DNA of 64,000 nt from assembly GCF_000003815.2 (NCBI RefSeq), contig NC_049994.1, positions 10,308,538 through 10,372,537 of the forward strand. The letters run 5' to 3'. Below, piece after piece: positions 47,007 through 59,082 of this stretch. Each line of letters starts with the position of its first letter. Positions within the stretch are counted from its first letter, which is position 1. This DNA is from Branchiostoma floridae (Eukaryota; Chordata; Leptocardii; Amphioxiformes; Branchiostomatidae). Made by a program: the position numbers and the translations under genes. The notes under the pieces were generated by a model, which was not told the origin of the DNA, ran no database searches, and saw nothing but the letters and a program-made list of their open reading frames with translations.

Positions 47007-49697
47007 GTACTCCCTCCTACTTTATTATCCTTATCTCATAAAGTCAATAACATTCTATCAGGAGTAGTATATACGTAAACGTTTTAGATCCCGATCGTCT
47101 TGCCCGACATGTACCTACATGGGTCTTACAATTTGGCGTGTTCCGTATGAAAAATGTCTTTCTGTTGTAATGGGCATCTCTAGGGGGTTGCCACGATAAA
47201 CGTTTCCTGAAAGGGTAGGTCGTTTTCATCATAGAACCCCCTTCGTGGTCTCCTCTGACAATTCAGAGGTTGTAGTAAATTATACCTACAGGGAATCGAT
47301 CCTTTCCTCGTGTAAAACACCACGACTTATGTCAACCTGATTTGCTCTATTCAGAATCATAGCGTGTACCGATACGGGGACAAATCCGCGTGCGTAAGAA
47401 CATGTGCCCCTCAGAAAATATCACAAGATACGTGAAAAACGTGAAATAGGTTTCCTTACATCTTCAGATACCTAGGAAAGACTGAATCCCCTATCAGATA
47501 GGTATCGTTACAAGTAAATACTACGGCAGACCCTGGTCTATGATATCTATGTTAGGGGTCGTATCAAAGTCATCCAGGGCAAATACCTTCTTCGTCAACT
47601 AATAGAAATGTATTTTAATCTATTGCAATTTGAGTAGTTTGGAAGCAGTTTTTTTTTAACTATGCAATTGTATGACTATGTTTTACTGATTAAGCTAACC
47701 AGTATCGACTTTGACTACATACCATAAGGCAAATATTTCACTGGTATTGGTCAAAGCTGACCATGCGTTGGGTAGGTTCTGGAGGTCATTCTGGTAAAGA
47801 AAACTCTGTTGGCTCTTCCAACCTGGATTAGTTTAGGCTTTAGAAAGGCTAAACCGTCTGAGAACATCCAGATCCACCTGTGCGGTCCGAAAAATTCCAA
47901 ACTCCAACTTGCCAACATACGGCCTAGACATCGTATAGACATAGTCAACTGTCCTCTGAGATGTGAAGTATCCGTGTTCATTATGAACGTACAAATCATA
48001 TCACATCAGTGGAAAAGATAAAAGTGTGCAAAAATACACATCAAAGAAGTTAGATTCCATTTAACGTCCTATTTGTAATGTTTACAATCATTGGTAGGTC
48101 CCTCTATGTTCAAATTAACTGTAGTTGCTGGGGGAGACACCATGTGATGTTGTTACAACATTTAAGGGAGAACATCTAGAGAACATATAACCGAGATGGC
48201 ATCCAAATGTGCTATGTCTTTAATATACCCGTTTGGGACTGTGCGAGGACTCATGACTCCCCCGCGCCCACCAAAAGTTCAGTCTCCAAATTTCATTACA
48301 TCTCCATCGCGGAGACAATCGCACATAACCCGTGCACTTTGCTCGGAGAGGGGGAGATCTTTTAATTCAATGTCCCCCCTGTTCCTCATTCGGCTGCAAA
48401 TCTATCAAGATCGGGCGACATTTGGACCAGTCTACGCTCTCTATTCTGGCGTTAAATTACGAACAAAGATGAGCCTAGATTTCCTAAGAGGTTTTGTTTG
48501 AATCAGACCCGATTTTATCCGCCGTGCCCCCAGCCACGACACTGCCGCGCCACGATATGAAGTGTCCACGGTAGGAAAATTAAATCTGTAACCTGTGTAC
48601 ACGGTGGTAAGTAATCATGCTTGTCGTAGACACATCACTGTCCGAGGTCCCTCAGAACAATAGCCCTATCTGTATCCTAGATGGCCTTAATTTCCCGTAC
48701 AAAAGACTATAAAACGCTCTCAAGACTCTTACACACATGTACGCGTATCATTGTGGTTGGTGGTATCATTATTAAACTCTCGACCCCATAAAGGTAGCGT
48801 TTTCCCCGCCAGCCTCTAGGTGGCGCTTCTAGTACATGTGGGATTCCGAGCTTTACAATTTACAACCTTTGGGGTCGCCCATCGCGAGTTACAATACTGT
48901 TAATGAGTCTTACAGAATAAGCCTCTTTGCAAGGCTTCTCCGTGATATATAAGTTGTTTGCTCGGCCCTGGCGAGGACGCCGTTCGTGACGACGCCCTTG
49001 TAAATTGTCGAGGCTACTAGAGGTGTCATTTAGGGAGGACCGAATCTAGGCCGCAGCATCCTACTACTAACAGCATCCTGTGAAAACTTTCGCCAAACAC
49101 AAAAGACTTTTCCTCTACAGGAAAGATAGAGTACCAATAAAAATGCGATGCCTTTGATTCGACCATGCCATGGTTTACCATAGCATTGTGCATGATCTAT
49201 TACTAGTGTATAGCTTAACGTTTTATTCGTGTCACATTCACACAGTGTGCTAATCTAACTATCCAGATCCCGATTATCTTTGATTACAAGTATTCCTCTT
49301 TTCAGACGTACCAAATACATTATGTAGAAGTGATACAAGGTTAGCTTAATTTTCTTGTATTATGATAGATGGAAGCAAGTGAGAGACTGATTTTTCTTGT
49401 TTTACAGATTCCTGCGGAGCAACAAGCTGGATGGCGCCGAGGGTGGGGCGCAAGAAGCGGTGTCCGTACACCAAGTACCAAATTCTCGAGCTGGAGAAAG
49501 AATTCCTCTTCAACATGTACGTCTCGCGAGAGCGGCGCCAGGAGATCTCGCGCCACGTGAACCTGAGTGACCGGCAGGTCAAAATCTGGTTCCAGAATCG
49601 GCGGATGAAAATGAAGAGAATGAACAAAGCACGAGAGGAGCAGATACGGAATCAGCAGGAGCGGGGGCACCAGGCGGTCGCGCCGGTCTCAGGGTGA
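46307..49697 (+). CDS. Hox10: Posterior (Abd-B class) Hox protein, Hox10-like, two exons
   Basis: Nuclear homeodomain transcription factor for posterior patterning. The CDS joins 46307-47006 and 49408-49697, 329 residues. The N-terminus ([20 protein letters not shown]) resembles the conserved N-terminus of vertebrate Hox10 proteins. The middle is rich in Tyr, Ser, Gly, His and Pro, without another domain. TSW (residues 239-241) carries the Trp of the Abd-B PBX-contact motif. The homeodomain is residues 247-306: [38 protein letters not shown] and [15 protein letters not shown], with Q50 and N51. A 23-residue Arg/Gln-rich tail follows. The homeobox is uninterrupted, unlike the two neighbours. 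Start: first in-frame ATG with G at -3. Hox9 is the main alternative; the EISR/SDRQ residues and N-terminus favour Hox10. Confidence 0.94.
47007..49407 (+). other. Intron of the Hox10-like gene
   Basis: A 2.4-kb intron ending in TTGTTTTACAG. The 48190-48600 stretch is GC-richer than its surroundings and contains a 101-codon ATG frame (48196-48501) with no domain; it more likely reflects a conserved noncoding element or chance. An AP-1-like ATGACTCC lies near 48252. Nothing else was recognised. Confidence 0.8.
49408..49697 (+). CDS. Hox10: Exon 2 of the Hox10-like gene (complete homeobox)
   Basis: The acceptor is TTTTACAG|ATTCCT; the split codon G|AT gives Asp234. It holds the TSW motif, the entire homeodomain and the C-terminus, ending at TGA 49695-49697. 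GC content is much higher than in the surrounding DNA. Confidence 0.97.
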
Positions 49698-51089
49698 ACA
49701 TGGTCCCGAAGCGGTTGAGCTGGGTCCCCGCTGTTGAACTCACTCCTCCAAGCAGCAGAGAGCAATCAGACAAATTTGTTGCTGTTTCCAACCGACCAAT
49801 GAAGTCTCTTTGACGTAGTGTCAACGTAGTGTTAGAAGTCCCCTTACGACAGAAATTTGAACTTTGTACGGTGCCATGGCGTGTGTATAATTGTTAAGTG
49901 ATAAAAACGCAGTTAAATTCCACGATGCATACTGTCTAAACGCCCCAAATAACATATACACTCACTTGGGATACTTAAATGCGAGAATACGCACATAAAA
50001 GTTGCAGACGGCTTGCGTTCATCCAACCGTACGTATAGCGAGGTGTGTGAATGGCATTTAAAACCTTGGCAGGAGTTGGGTAAGGGCGGCGGAGTTTTCC
50101 GTCTTGGCCCTTTGGGAGTCGACAGATCGATTTGTAAGCAACAAATCAAAGAGATTTAACCTCCGGAAAGCGCCAGGATTAACCCAACAAACCTCGCTCT
50201 CCGTGCAGTTTGGCCGTAACTTGTCATCACTCCAATGAATTTTATGGCGAACCCAGTGTAATAGATGCTCTCAAGTTCCCCCCTCCTCACTCCCAGAATC
50301 AATGCTCAAAATCTCTAAACCAAACCAAAGGATGTTCATCTATATATGAAAGCCATATCTTCATGAAATCAAACCAATTGTACATAAATGATATAAAAAT
50401 GTTCATCATCTATGAATTCATTTCTCTTCACGTTTAGATACTTTGTTCTAGCATCATTAAACAAGCACCATATATATAAATATATATATTCATGACATGT
50501 AAATATGTATCCTATTTCTTAAGAATATTTTAAAGTTATCAATTTTTGCTAACTTGTTTGTCTAAAACTTTAGGAAAAAATTGCCGGTTTACCTTTCTTT
50601 TACAGCTTTCAAATGTTTGCACAAACTTGGCTGATGTGTTTACGAATTCGCTCGAAGAAAAGAAAAACGACAAAATGGTCCGTTAACCCAGTGGCTATTT
50701 TACGGCAGTGAATGCAAATGGTATGGCTTTGTCCTTGTACAAGCCTTCGATGTGTTTCATTTATGGGCAAGTAACCCGGTGCTCCTACGGTGTCGGAATG
50801 ATACTGTGGTCACGAGATACACGGCCCCCTATAAACTCTAGTTCTTAAATTGTAACCCCCTGAGATACACGGAGCGCTATTCCCTGAAAGAGCAATCTTA
50901 GCCATAAAGTGGTTCTCGGCATGTAATTGTGGTAATCCAAAAGACCACACAGTCTTTCGTCTCCATTAGAGATACTTAGGCTTCTTTCTCACTATGCAGC
51001 ACTAAATCTTGCAAGGACCCAAACCATCTCAAAAGAGCAAGAAGCATTACCACTTCGGTGGAGAAAATTTGTAACATCATTTGAATAAA
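49698..51089 (+). other. Presumed 3' UTR of the Hox10-like gene
   Basis: AT-rich with a TATATA-rich stretch at 50470-50490. The end is set by the AATAAA at 51084 and is uncertain. Confidence 0.35.
51084..51089 (+). terminator. Candidate poly(A) signal of the Hox10-like gene
   Basis: AATAAA about 1.4 kb after the stop codon. A variant ATTAAA at 50456 could be used instead. Confidence 0.35.
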
Positions 51090-53727
51090 GCAGACAAAGT
51101 ACATTTTCTTTCAAAGACGTGGTGACTCACACGTTTATGATACACGCTCGGGTACTTGCCCATATATGGAAACATCTTATAGTTATGGATAGGGTTATCA
51201 CTTAAAAGGCGAAATGATGATGCCCCTTGAATCGCAAGGGTTATGTTGTTCTGAACACTTAAGAGTCTAAAAGAATCAAATAATTCGGCCAATGGTATTT
51301 TCTCGCGTACCGATGCCACAAAATAGAACACCAATTAGAAAGTCAACGGCCCTTCGACCAGTTATGTACTGTTTGTATGAAATGTTTGGAATCTATGACA
51401 ACGAGCTCTGTAAATTTTCCAAACATCATATGGTCCTGAAATATGTCTGGAACATGGTCAAATATCTGAATTTCGATGATTTTGATGTCAACCAAATTAG
51501 TTAAGGAATACATATTTTTTTCCACACAAAAATATCCTTTGAAGATGAAGCTGTCAGGCCAACCGGAAGAAAGACAAGACGTGTGTGTTTTACGTAAGGG
51601 TCAAGGGCTATGTTGATTGAGTTCATGGTCTCTAAAGCTTAGATCAAAGGCGTGTACCAAGGACATGTCACCTTGTAACAGGCATGGACCGAGGACTGGT
51701 CATCTGGCAACAGTTGGCTGATGTCCTGCTTACTAAAGCATTACAAAACTTCCAAAAGAAACGAATGGCACAAGGTCATGTACTTACCCACAATATAAAT
51801 GTAGGCCCATGAGCATTCCCTGGCTCTCTTTCAACTGCTCTCCACAAATGTTCAATACTGCCATGTTTAACTGAATATATGGTATGTGATATCGGTATCT
51901 GGCACCCCAACATTGAATTTTTCATACCTGAGACAATCGTGTATTCATCATACCGCTTAACGAGCTATATTTGCCACCTCATTCAAACTCCTCCATGTTT
52001 TACATACGCAGCAGTATTTTGGTACGATTCATGTGAAGAGGTTGCTGTTTTAATGACCATGGTGAAATTGTACATATAAATGATCGGACCGAAGCATCTT
52101 GCCCTGAAGATGGCAATGCTATTATGAATCTGTGTGTGTGCACATGATAACATATAGCGTTGTTTTTCTGTATCCATCTAGCTCTGGTAGCCAACAATCG
52201 TGATACAATACATCTTTTTCCTAATAGGTCATCCAATTTTGGTGTCACAAAACATCCAATTCCAGTAGAATCATTCCCTGTGCATATTATGTACTGTGTA
52301 CGACATCTAGAGAATGGTAGCGTATTCACTGCGATATTCATGGTGACAAATCTATTTCATAGAATTCGAATGTGGTAGTTACGTCAAAGCAGAAATGAGA
52401 TTTCTCAATGTATATTTGCACAAATCAGAGTAAGTCAGCAATGAATCTTGGGAAAAGCGTGCGTCATATCCGGTTGCCCTTTGACCTGATGTTGTCCATG
52501 GTCTCCACGCTCATCCATCACGAGCAAGAATGTATGTTGTGCGAGTGTGGGTGCGTGTTTGTACAAATCCCAGGGTGTTTTCTCATGTTTTTCTGCCATA
52601 AGTACTTATCCGAAATATACATCTTATTCAGGCAAGATGGAGTATTCAGTCATATCAAGTACCACTTTTGATTGATATTTGGGTATATCTATATGCTCAT
52701 AGAAAAGGAATACTTGTATGATGTAACCAAATATTTATTATAATGATATTCATACATCAATGTAATACACAATACCTAATTTGCTCCTGTCTCTGATAAC
52801 AGAATTTTAGCATTCTGATAGAAAACAGACGATTTGAAATAACCCTGTAAAGAGAAACGTGAATATGTAGTGTCAATGTAAAAGGTGTGGCGTGGATGTT
52901 TTTCTCGGTCAGAGGTAGACTTTCTGTCGTAAAACCATCTGATAAACCGATCACTGGTAGTTCTGACAATCTAAGTTTACATCCGATAAAATGAATGTCT
53001 TTAGGCAAACTCAGCTCTCAAACGAAAAAAAAAACAAAAACACGTTTATTATCAATGTCCCCGAGTGGGAGGGGGGCGTACGTTATCCAGGGACTGCACT
53101 ACTATATTTGTACATTCTGACCAGAGAACATTCATGACGTCGTACCAATGATCGATTGTCAAGGCTAGTTGTTGATAAGCACTGGTGCCAAACGTCGACG
53201 TTTTGTATATGTGACAAGGGAAAGGGAATTGTAAGATGTACCGTGGAAGTATAGGCTGATGGCTATGGATGTAGTCTAATATTTAAAAAATGGTCGCTCA
53301 TTTCGTATTTTTCTCTTATTTTCTAGACATTGTAGTTACGTGTTGTATTGTAATATAATTAGTGGTAGAAGTAGCATATCAAGTCCTAAACAGGGGTGCT
53401 TTGTATTTTAAGCGAATTGTATGAGTGTAGACGAATTTCCCGCCAAATATTCACTTGCGAATCTCATTATTCTCATTGTATTTTATTTCTTATTTGCATT
53501 TCCATGCACGGAGATATGAATTGTAAAAATAGGTGTCATTTCAAACCGCAGAGTATGAAATTGCATGGTGTCAACACTTGTATGATGTGATGTAGTTTAC
53601 AATGGAGCTTATTATACACACAAGTAAGAGGCTATTGTATCCAAATGATCGTATTTTGCTCGATCTCGCCATGGTATTTTGTCTGTGCCACTGTGTAGGG
53701 GTAGGTCTTTGCTTGTTTGCATCATGT

Positions 53728-53827
53728 NNNNNNNNNNNNNNNNNNNNNNNNNNNNNNNNNNNNNNNNNNNNNNNNNNNNNNNNNNNNNNNNNNNNNNNNN
53801 NNNNNNNNNNNNNNNNNNNNNNNNNNN
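53728..53827. other. Assembly gap
   Basis: Run of 100 N. Confidence 1.
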
Positions 53828-54353
53828 TTCACACTTTCTCACTATAATTGTACAAAGGTTCCAAATAGGTGAATTTCATGTCAAAATCTATTGTACGTTG
53901 TACATGGAGAGATGCCTGTCATGGACCACGATGACATTTGTGATATTAAAAGTTTTCATCTGTATAAACATTTTCAGCTTCTTGTTGTCTGACTATCACG
54001 TGGATGAAAGCTAGAGAGAAGGAGACACAAGTATAGAAAAAAATGCATGAATCAAACTTACACGTGTCACCAACAATGGAGGAGTGGATTTCATTTTCTC
54101 AAATTTTCTTTTTGTTGTAGGTAGTTTATGTTATCTTTTTTTGAGTACACTATTGGGTTCTCTTAGCAAGTGATGAATTATGTCAAAAGAAAAATAGGGA
54201 AATTGCTTAAAGGTGAGAGATAGAGAGGCTTAAGTCCCCCTACGCGATAACATAATAAATCTGCCCGAAGACTCAGTTTGTAAGATGGCTATCGTTGAAA
54301 AACAGACTTTGCCTGGAGGTCCTTATGCCAAGCCTAGCAGAGAAGGTTCCCTA

Positions 54354-54443
54354 CAGGTGGCCGCTAATTTGTTGCAAAGGCTGACGTCATCGTCACCTGA
54401 CACCACCTGTTATTCATCACACACCTGTAACAGGTGTCAGGTA
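54354..54443 (+). promoter_or_regulatory. Dense E-box cluster with CRE and palindrome
   Basis: CAGGTG or CACCTG occurs at 54354, 54394, 54404, 54422 and 54431, with CAGGTA at 54438. A perfect CRE, TGACGTCA, is at 54382-54389. ACACCTGT A ACAGGTGT (54421-54437) is a perfect inverted repeat with a 1-base spacer. This E-box type is bound by Snail/ZEB repressors and E-protein heterodimers. A 65-codon ATG frame (54285-54482) covers the cluster but has no recognised domain. Confidence 0.5.
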
Positions 54444-54739
54444 ACATTTGAAGAAAGAAGGGTACAAAGGAAGACAAGATAGTGTGCGTCAGTATATAGG
54501 GAAGACACATAGGAAGAGGTAGAAAGCTATCCTTCACATTACAACGTACAGGCTTCAAGCACTGGTGCCACTTTAAGCAACGCACATTTTTACTCTATAT
54601 TTACTCGAACCCTTAAGGCTAAAGGTGGCAAAATTTCGAAATAATGATGTCCAAAATAACCATCAATAATACTTGTTATGTAGTTCCATTTTCGAAATCT
54701 AACACACTTTTCTATCAAATGCTTCTTTTTGTCTGTCAA

Positions 54740-54751
54740 AGTTCAGGGTCA
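54740..54751 (+). promoter_or_regulatory. DR0 nuclear-receptor half-site pair
   Basis: AGTTCA directly followed by GGGTCA. Motif evidence only; about 500 bases before the DR1 element. Confidence 0.25.
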
Positions 54752-55138
54752 AATTAGGTATCTCAAATTACACAAAAAAATTCAAACTCTTCAAAAACTT
54801 TTCAGAACAAAGCATTTCCAATGGATGCATTCACTACTTTTAATATTTCTGTGTGTTTGTAATATTCTGTTTGTTTACATTTTAGTGCTGATTGTGAAAA
54901 CCTAAAGCACCCATTTTTCGTAAAATAATATGCATACAGCATTTATGAAAAGAAGACAGAAGAACAAGACAGACTTGTAAGTTGCCCATGACACACAAAC
55001 ATAGTGTTCCCACAAGCAAAGCAAAAAGCCGCGTGACTGTTACTGTAGGTCACAGCATTTACAACTTCAGCAAACCACAACATTCAATAAAACGCCCCCC
55101 TCCCCATTCTCGTCTGTTGTGATACGAGCATCGCTTAC

Positions 55139-55271
55139 AATTCCATGGCAACTGTCCAAACATAGAAGAAGCTGCACCGCTGTAAAAAAAAAAGAAGTTC
55201 TGAAGAAAACAGCCAAAAGGGATGACTCTATTCTCGTGTTGTTGATTGACAGATAGATAGGTCAAAGGTCA
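55139..55271 (+). promoter_or_regulatory. RFX-like, PBX-MEIS and DR1 site cluster
   Basis: Within 133 bases: an RFX-like X-box (TTCCATGGCAAC, 12 of 14 consensus positions, 55139-55152), an exact PBX-MEIS composite site TGATTGACAG (55243-55252) and, six bases later, a perfect DR1 AGGTCAAAGGTCA (55259-55271), the RXR/COUP-TF/HNF4 class element. CATTAAT follows near 55288. PBX and MEIS are standard Hox cofactors, so this is a plausible cluster-internal enhancer. Confidence 0.5.
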
Positions 55272-55686
55272 TCCGTTATAGGGTTCTCATTAATACGGCT
55301 ATGACTTATTTTTTTAAGCGTGAATGTGTTTTGCGAGAGAATATTTTACTTTACATGGTTGCCATTGTCGTTAAATTATGGTTATGCTTTGCCTACGACA
55401 GTGACAATATTGGAGTAAAGAAATTTCTACATGCAATTTACACCAACAATACGCACCAGACATAATCGTAGTAAAGAATCACCGTTAAATCAAAACTGTC
55501 AACGTTACATTTTTAAAATGTTTCTTGTTAGTAGTTTGAAAACGCTAAAAGAAAATCATTTCCCAGCGCACAAACAGTGTACTTTATTTGTATCGTTTTC
55601 TCGTCAGCAATCTTACATTAAAACAACGTTGTAACTTCATGATGTATCTACTTCCAATTCGTACATGTAACACAAAGTCACTTGCA

Positions 55687-55698
55687 CCCCCCCCCCCC
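55687..55698 (+). repeat. Mononucleotide run (C12)
   Basis: Twelve consecutive C. Confidence 0.95.
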
Positions 55699-58466
55699 TG
55701 ATTTCAGACGACGACAGGTAGTTGTTAAACCGAAGGTTTATACCGCAACATGTTGCCAACATTGCGTGACATATCATCGTAAACGCAACATGTAGCCACC
55801 TGTAGTGTTTATTACCCTACTCCATAATCACTTAGAACTTAACAACCATATTCATGGCACTCTTATGCATGTGATATTATATGGTTAGACCCCGCAAGAG
55901 CTTTATGTCGCGACCTCTTGTGGTTTGTGTAGCGGTGTCGGAATTTGTTGCCGCGTTTAGCGCCTATGCAGAGGCATGAGGGGTTGCATGCTGAGGCCTC
56001 TATCCCATATTTATGTATGGAAAATTCCAATCATGAACTTTGATACACTCAATAGCCATATTTAAACCGTCATGCCTTTATATAAACAGTTGCATGTTTA
56101 GTTTGATACGATCGGAAGCGATTGCGAATAGGAACCTAGAACTCGCTCTTTTTGGATGAATTATGATTGGGCATTGCATATCATAACAATGCTGTGTTAA
56201 AATTTCGCAAATTACCTCATTCCAGAGTGTGGAAACTGTCGTCTTGGCTATAACCCACCAAATAACATCAGCAAAATAGAGGCGTAAAGAATTGCAAAAA
56301 AAAAATGCGTTAGGAAGAACTGATGCACCCTGTTCCATACTTTCGCTATGATTCCAAGCCCTACTGGATGGTTTCCTGGTTAAAATTTCATTTCTTCCTC
56401 TTAAACAAAATCCCAACAAAACGCTAAGATCGTTTTATTTTCGTGTCATTTAAAGCTTAATTCATGGAAAGATGTGATGTCCCAGTCTATGCTGTACTTA
56501 CACAAAATACAACTTTTCTTTTGAAAAATAGTTTGACAACATTGCTCATTTTAGTGGTTTTAGTTTTTGGGCACTTCATCTGTGACACTAAGAATTTCAT
56601 ACGCTTACAAAAGCGTATGTTTGTTCTCAATGCTATGACGTCTACAGAGGGTGTGTGAAATTGTGGATTCATTGACACCTTTACCGTAACGGTGAAAGCG
56701 GAGTGATATGCGTTTTCGAGCGGCGGTGAAAAACGCTTGCAAGATTCTATTGCAGCTTCCTCCGCCTTCCTTAACTAAACAATTATCACGCGACAAGGAA
56801 TGTGCCCGCTGCACAAGTTAAAGCTTAAAGTCTTAGCCGCGGAAGGCTTTCTTGAAGGTATTATGAAAAGTGATGTGTCAACCACATGGTACAGACCGCA
56901 AAAGGTGTGTTGTCTTCCCCGCAGCTGTTAACAACAAACGCAAATACATTCCACTTGACCGGCTTCAATTTTCTTCAGGAAATACCACAAGACCATGCCT
57001 TGAGGAAAGTCGAGACGAAAACACTTATTTGACTGATTGTTCTGACAAACACTACCGGATTGTCGGCAAAATCAGACGACTTTTTCGCGTGTCTCTTGAG
57101 CGTTTCTGTCTTGTTCAATCTAACGTTTGCCTCTGGAGTACCGAATTTGACAAGGGGAATTCTAAATCATAAAAATGTTTCTACTATAAACCTAGCACTG
57201 AAAAGGCCAAGACATAAGGTGGCATCTGTTGTGTTTTAACCTCCTGAATGATAGATTAGGTTAAAGACGCTGTGGCAGAGAACTTAGGTGTTTTGAGTTC
57301 ACGATGTCTAAGAAACATGGTATGCGTGCAAAATCATTTTGTTCAGTTTAGGTTGTGGCAAGCGCCAAATCCTGACTGAGTTTATACATAAGTAGCGGTT
57401 GTCTATAGCAGTATTATAAAAATGTGAATGGGTTAGAACCTAAAATAAACAACTAATATATCTAGTTTCTTCAATATTCATATCGAGGCTTCGCATACAT
57501 GTTTACATTAAACTTGTTCGTAACCGAAAATTGCAAAGCGAACGATTCAAGGTATTCTAACCATTGACAATGGGGCAGGTGCAAAGACTTGTTTTTCTAG
57601 ACAGTCTTTGACTTGTGTCAATCACTTGTTGAATCCATCCTTCAAGATGTCTGTGACTGATATCGCCATACGCCACCTGGTCATCTTTACCAGATATATC
57701 CTTCAAATCTAATCATTAACTTTCATATTGAGTTATAGCTCGTTGAGTTATAATAGAATACAACATGTGGCAATGTTTCCTTGGACAAAATACATTTGGT
57801 CGAACTTTTTTAGTCTTTCCAATAATATTTACTACAAAGGGGGAGATTTATTGGCATGGTTGTTTACAAGAAATGTCTTCACCTTGGCTGTGATGTCAAG
57901 ACACGGACAAAAAGTGGTGCTATATTTCACGTAAGACAATGATGCATAACAGACAAGAAGCAGAGAATAGAGAGATGACCTAGTATCTATCCTTTGTAAA
58001 AAAACACCTCGTTAATATAACATAACTGGTAACTTTTGATAGTAGACAGGGTAGCAAAAATGTGTGTTTTTTTACATCGCAGTTGCATCTGCAAAGATTA
58101 CACAGTGCGAATTCAACACCATACCTTACTACATTTGCCTTTTCTGATCAACAGACTTTACACATAGCGTTTTCTGTAATATAAACAATGTTTAACGCGT
58201 TGATTTCACTTCAAAGCAACCGCTGCACAGGTTGTTGCCTGGTGGTGTTTTCCCTGGAAGAATTAGTGCTTTCAGTCTCCTCCTTATTTATCTTGTTGTT
58301 GTCCTCACCTGCATGAACAAAACAAAACATAAACATAAAATATCTTTGTAAAACAATCAGTTTGACATAAGAAGCACAATATATTGACAAGATAGCGAAC
58401 GATATCATAATGATAAATAAGCCCCGTATGTTCCTATAGATCTATACAATATAGCATAGCAAGCTG

Positions 58467-58488
58467 TTATTATTATTATTATTATTAT
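58467..58488 (+). repeat. Microsatellite (TTA)7
   Basis: Seven perfect TTA units followed by a partial unit. Confidence 0.95.
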
Positions 58489-58994
58489 ATCATCGATTGA
58501 TTTTTGCATGTGACAGATTGTCATAGCATTTTATTTGTATTCATATTGATATTTTATGTTTCTATGAGTATTTCTTTGTAAACAACAAACATCAAAGCTA
58601 CATAATATTTCTATGCTAAGAATGTGGATCATTTTTTCCTTTCCATTGTTATAAACCTTATCTTAGATTTGAAAGTATACAAAATGCAGTATGTTTTGTA
58701 TGTACAACATATACCGTGTGTTTATACTAATCATAAAAGTCACTTATGTCTTGAGATTAACATTGCATTCATCGTGATACTTTGTTTTCTGTGTTCATTT
58801 CTTTACAATATAATACAAGCTACAACCATCAACACTACAAAATGTTTTTGTTTACGCAATTCTAATTAGTATTTGACGGAAAACTAACGTAATTAGATTA
58901 CCAGGAATGAGTAGGTTTCTTTGTTACACGTAGCAATGGCTTACATAGGGATGACACGCCCAAGTGTGACGTCATTTCGTTCTCCTCCTAACAG

Positions 58995-59073
58995 AGCCCA
59001 TGAGCGCCGTCCTGTCCCTCCACAGCCAGCATCATCTACCTCACACGGAGCCTCTTCATCAGTCAGGTTCAAG
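58995..59073 (+). other. Exon-like segment of unknown transcript
   Basis: Flanked by a pyrimidine-rich acceptor (TTCTCCTCCTAACAG) and a near-perfect donor (TTCAAG|GTGAGT), and GC-richer than its flanks; 79 bases. In one frame it reads RAHERRPVPPQPASSTSHG and onwards without a stop, low-complexity and not recognisable. It could be a 5' exon of the next Hox gene, a noncoding RNA exon, or chance. Confidence 0.3.
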
Positions 59074-59082
59074 GTGAGTTCA
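59066..59082 (+). promoter_or_regulatory. DR5 retinoic-acid response element candidate
   Basis: GGTTCA AGGTG AGTTCA: two half-sites spaced by 5, the RAR/RXR spacing. Both half-sites equal those of the vertebrate RARbeta2 element (GGTTCA n5 AGTTCA), recalled from general knowledge. It overlaps the donor of the exon-like segment. Confidence 0.5.

Noticed and set aside
48196-48501. Intronic 101-codon ATG frame in the Hox10-like gene
   Set aside because: No domain, no plausible splice connection to the Hox exons; GC-rich noncoding sequence is a simpler explanation.
56598-56619. Perfect 9-bp hairpin (CATACGCTT / AAGCGTATG)
   Set aside because: About one such short hairpin is expected by chance in a window of this size, and no associated feature was seen.
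57582-57610. 8-bp inverted repeat (CAAAGACT / AGTCTTTG)
   Set aside because: Short arms, 13-base loop, expected by chance.
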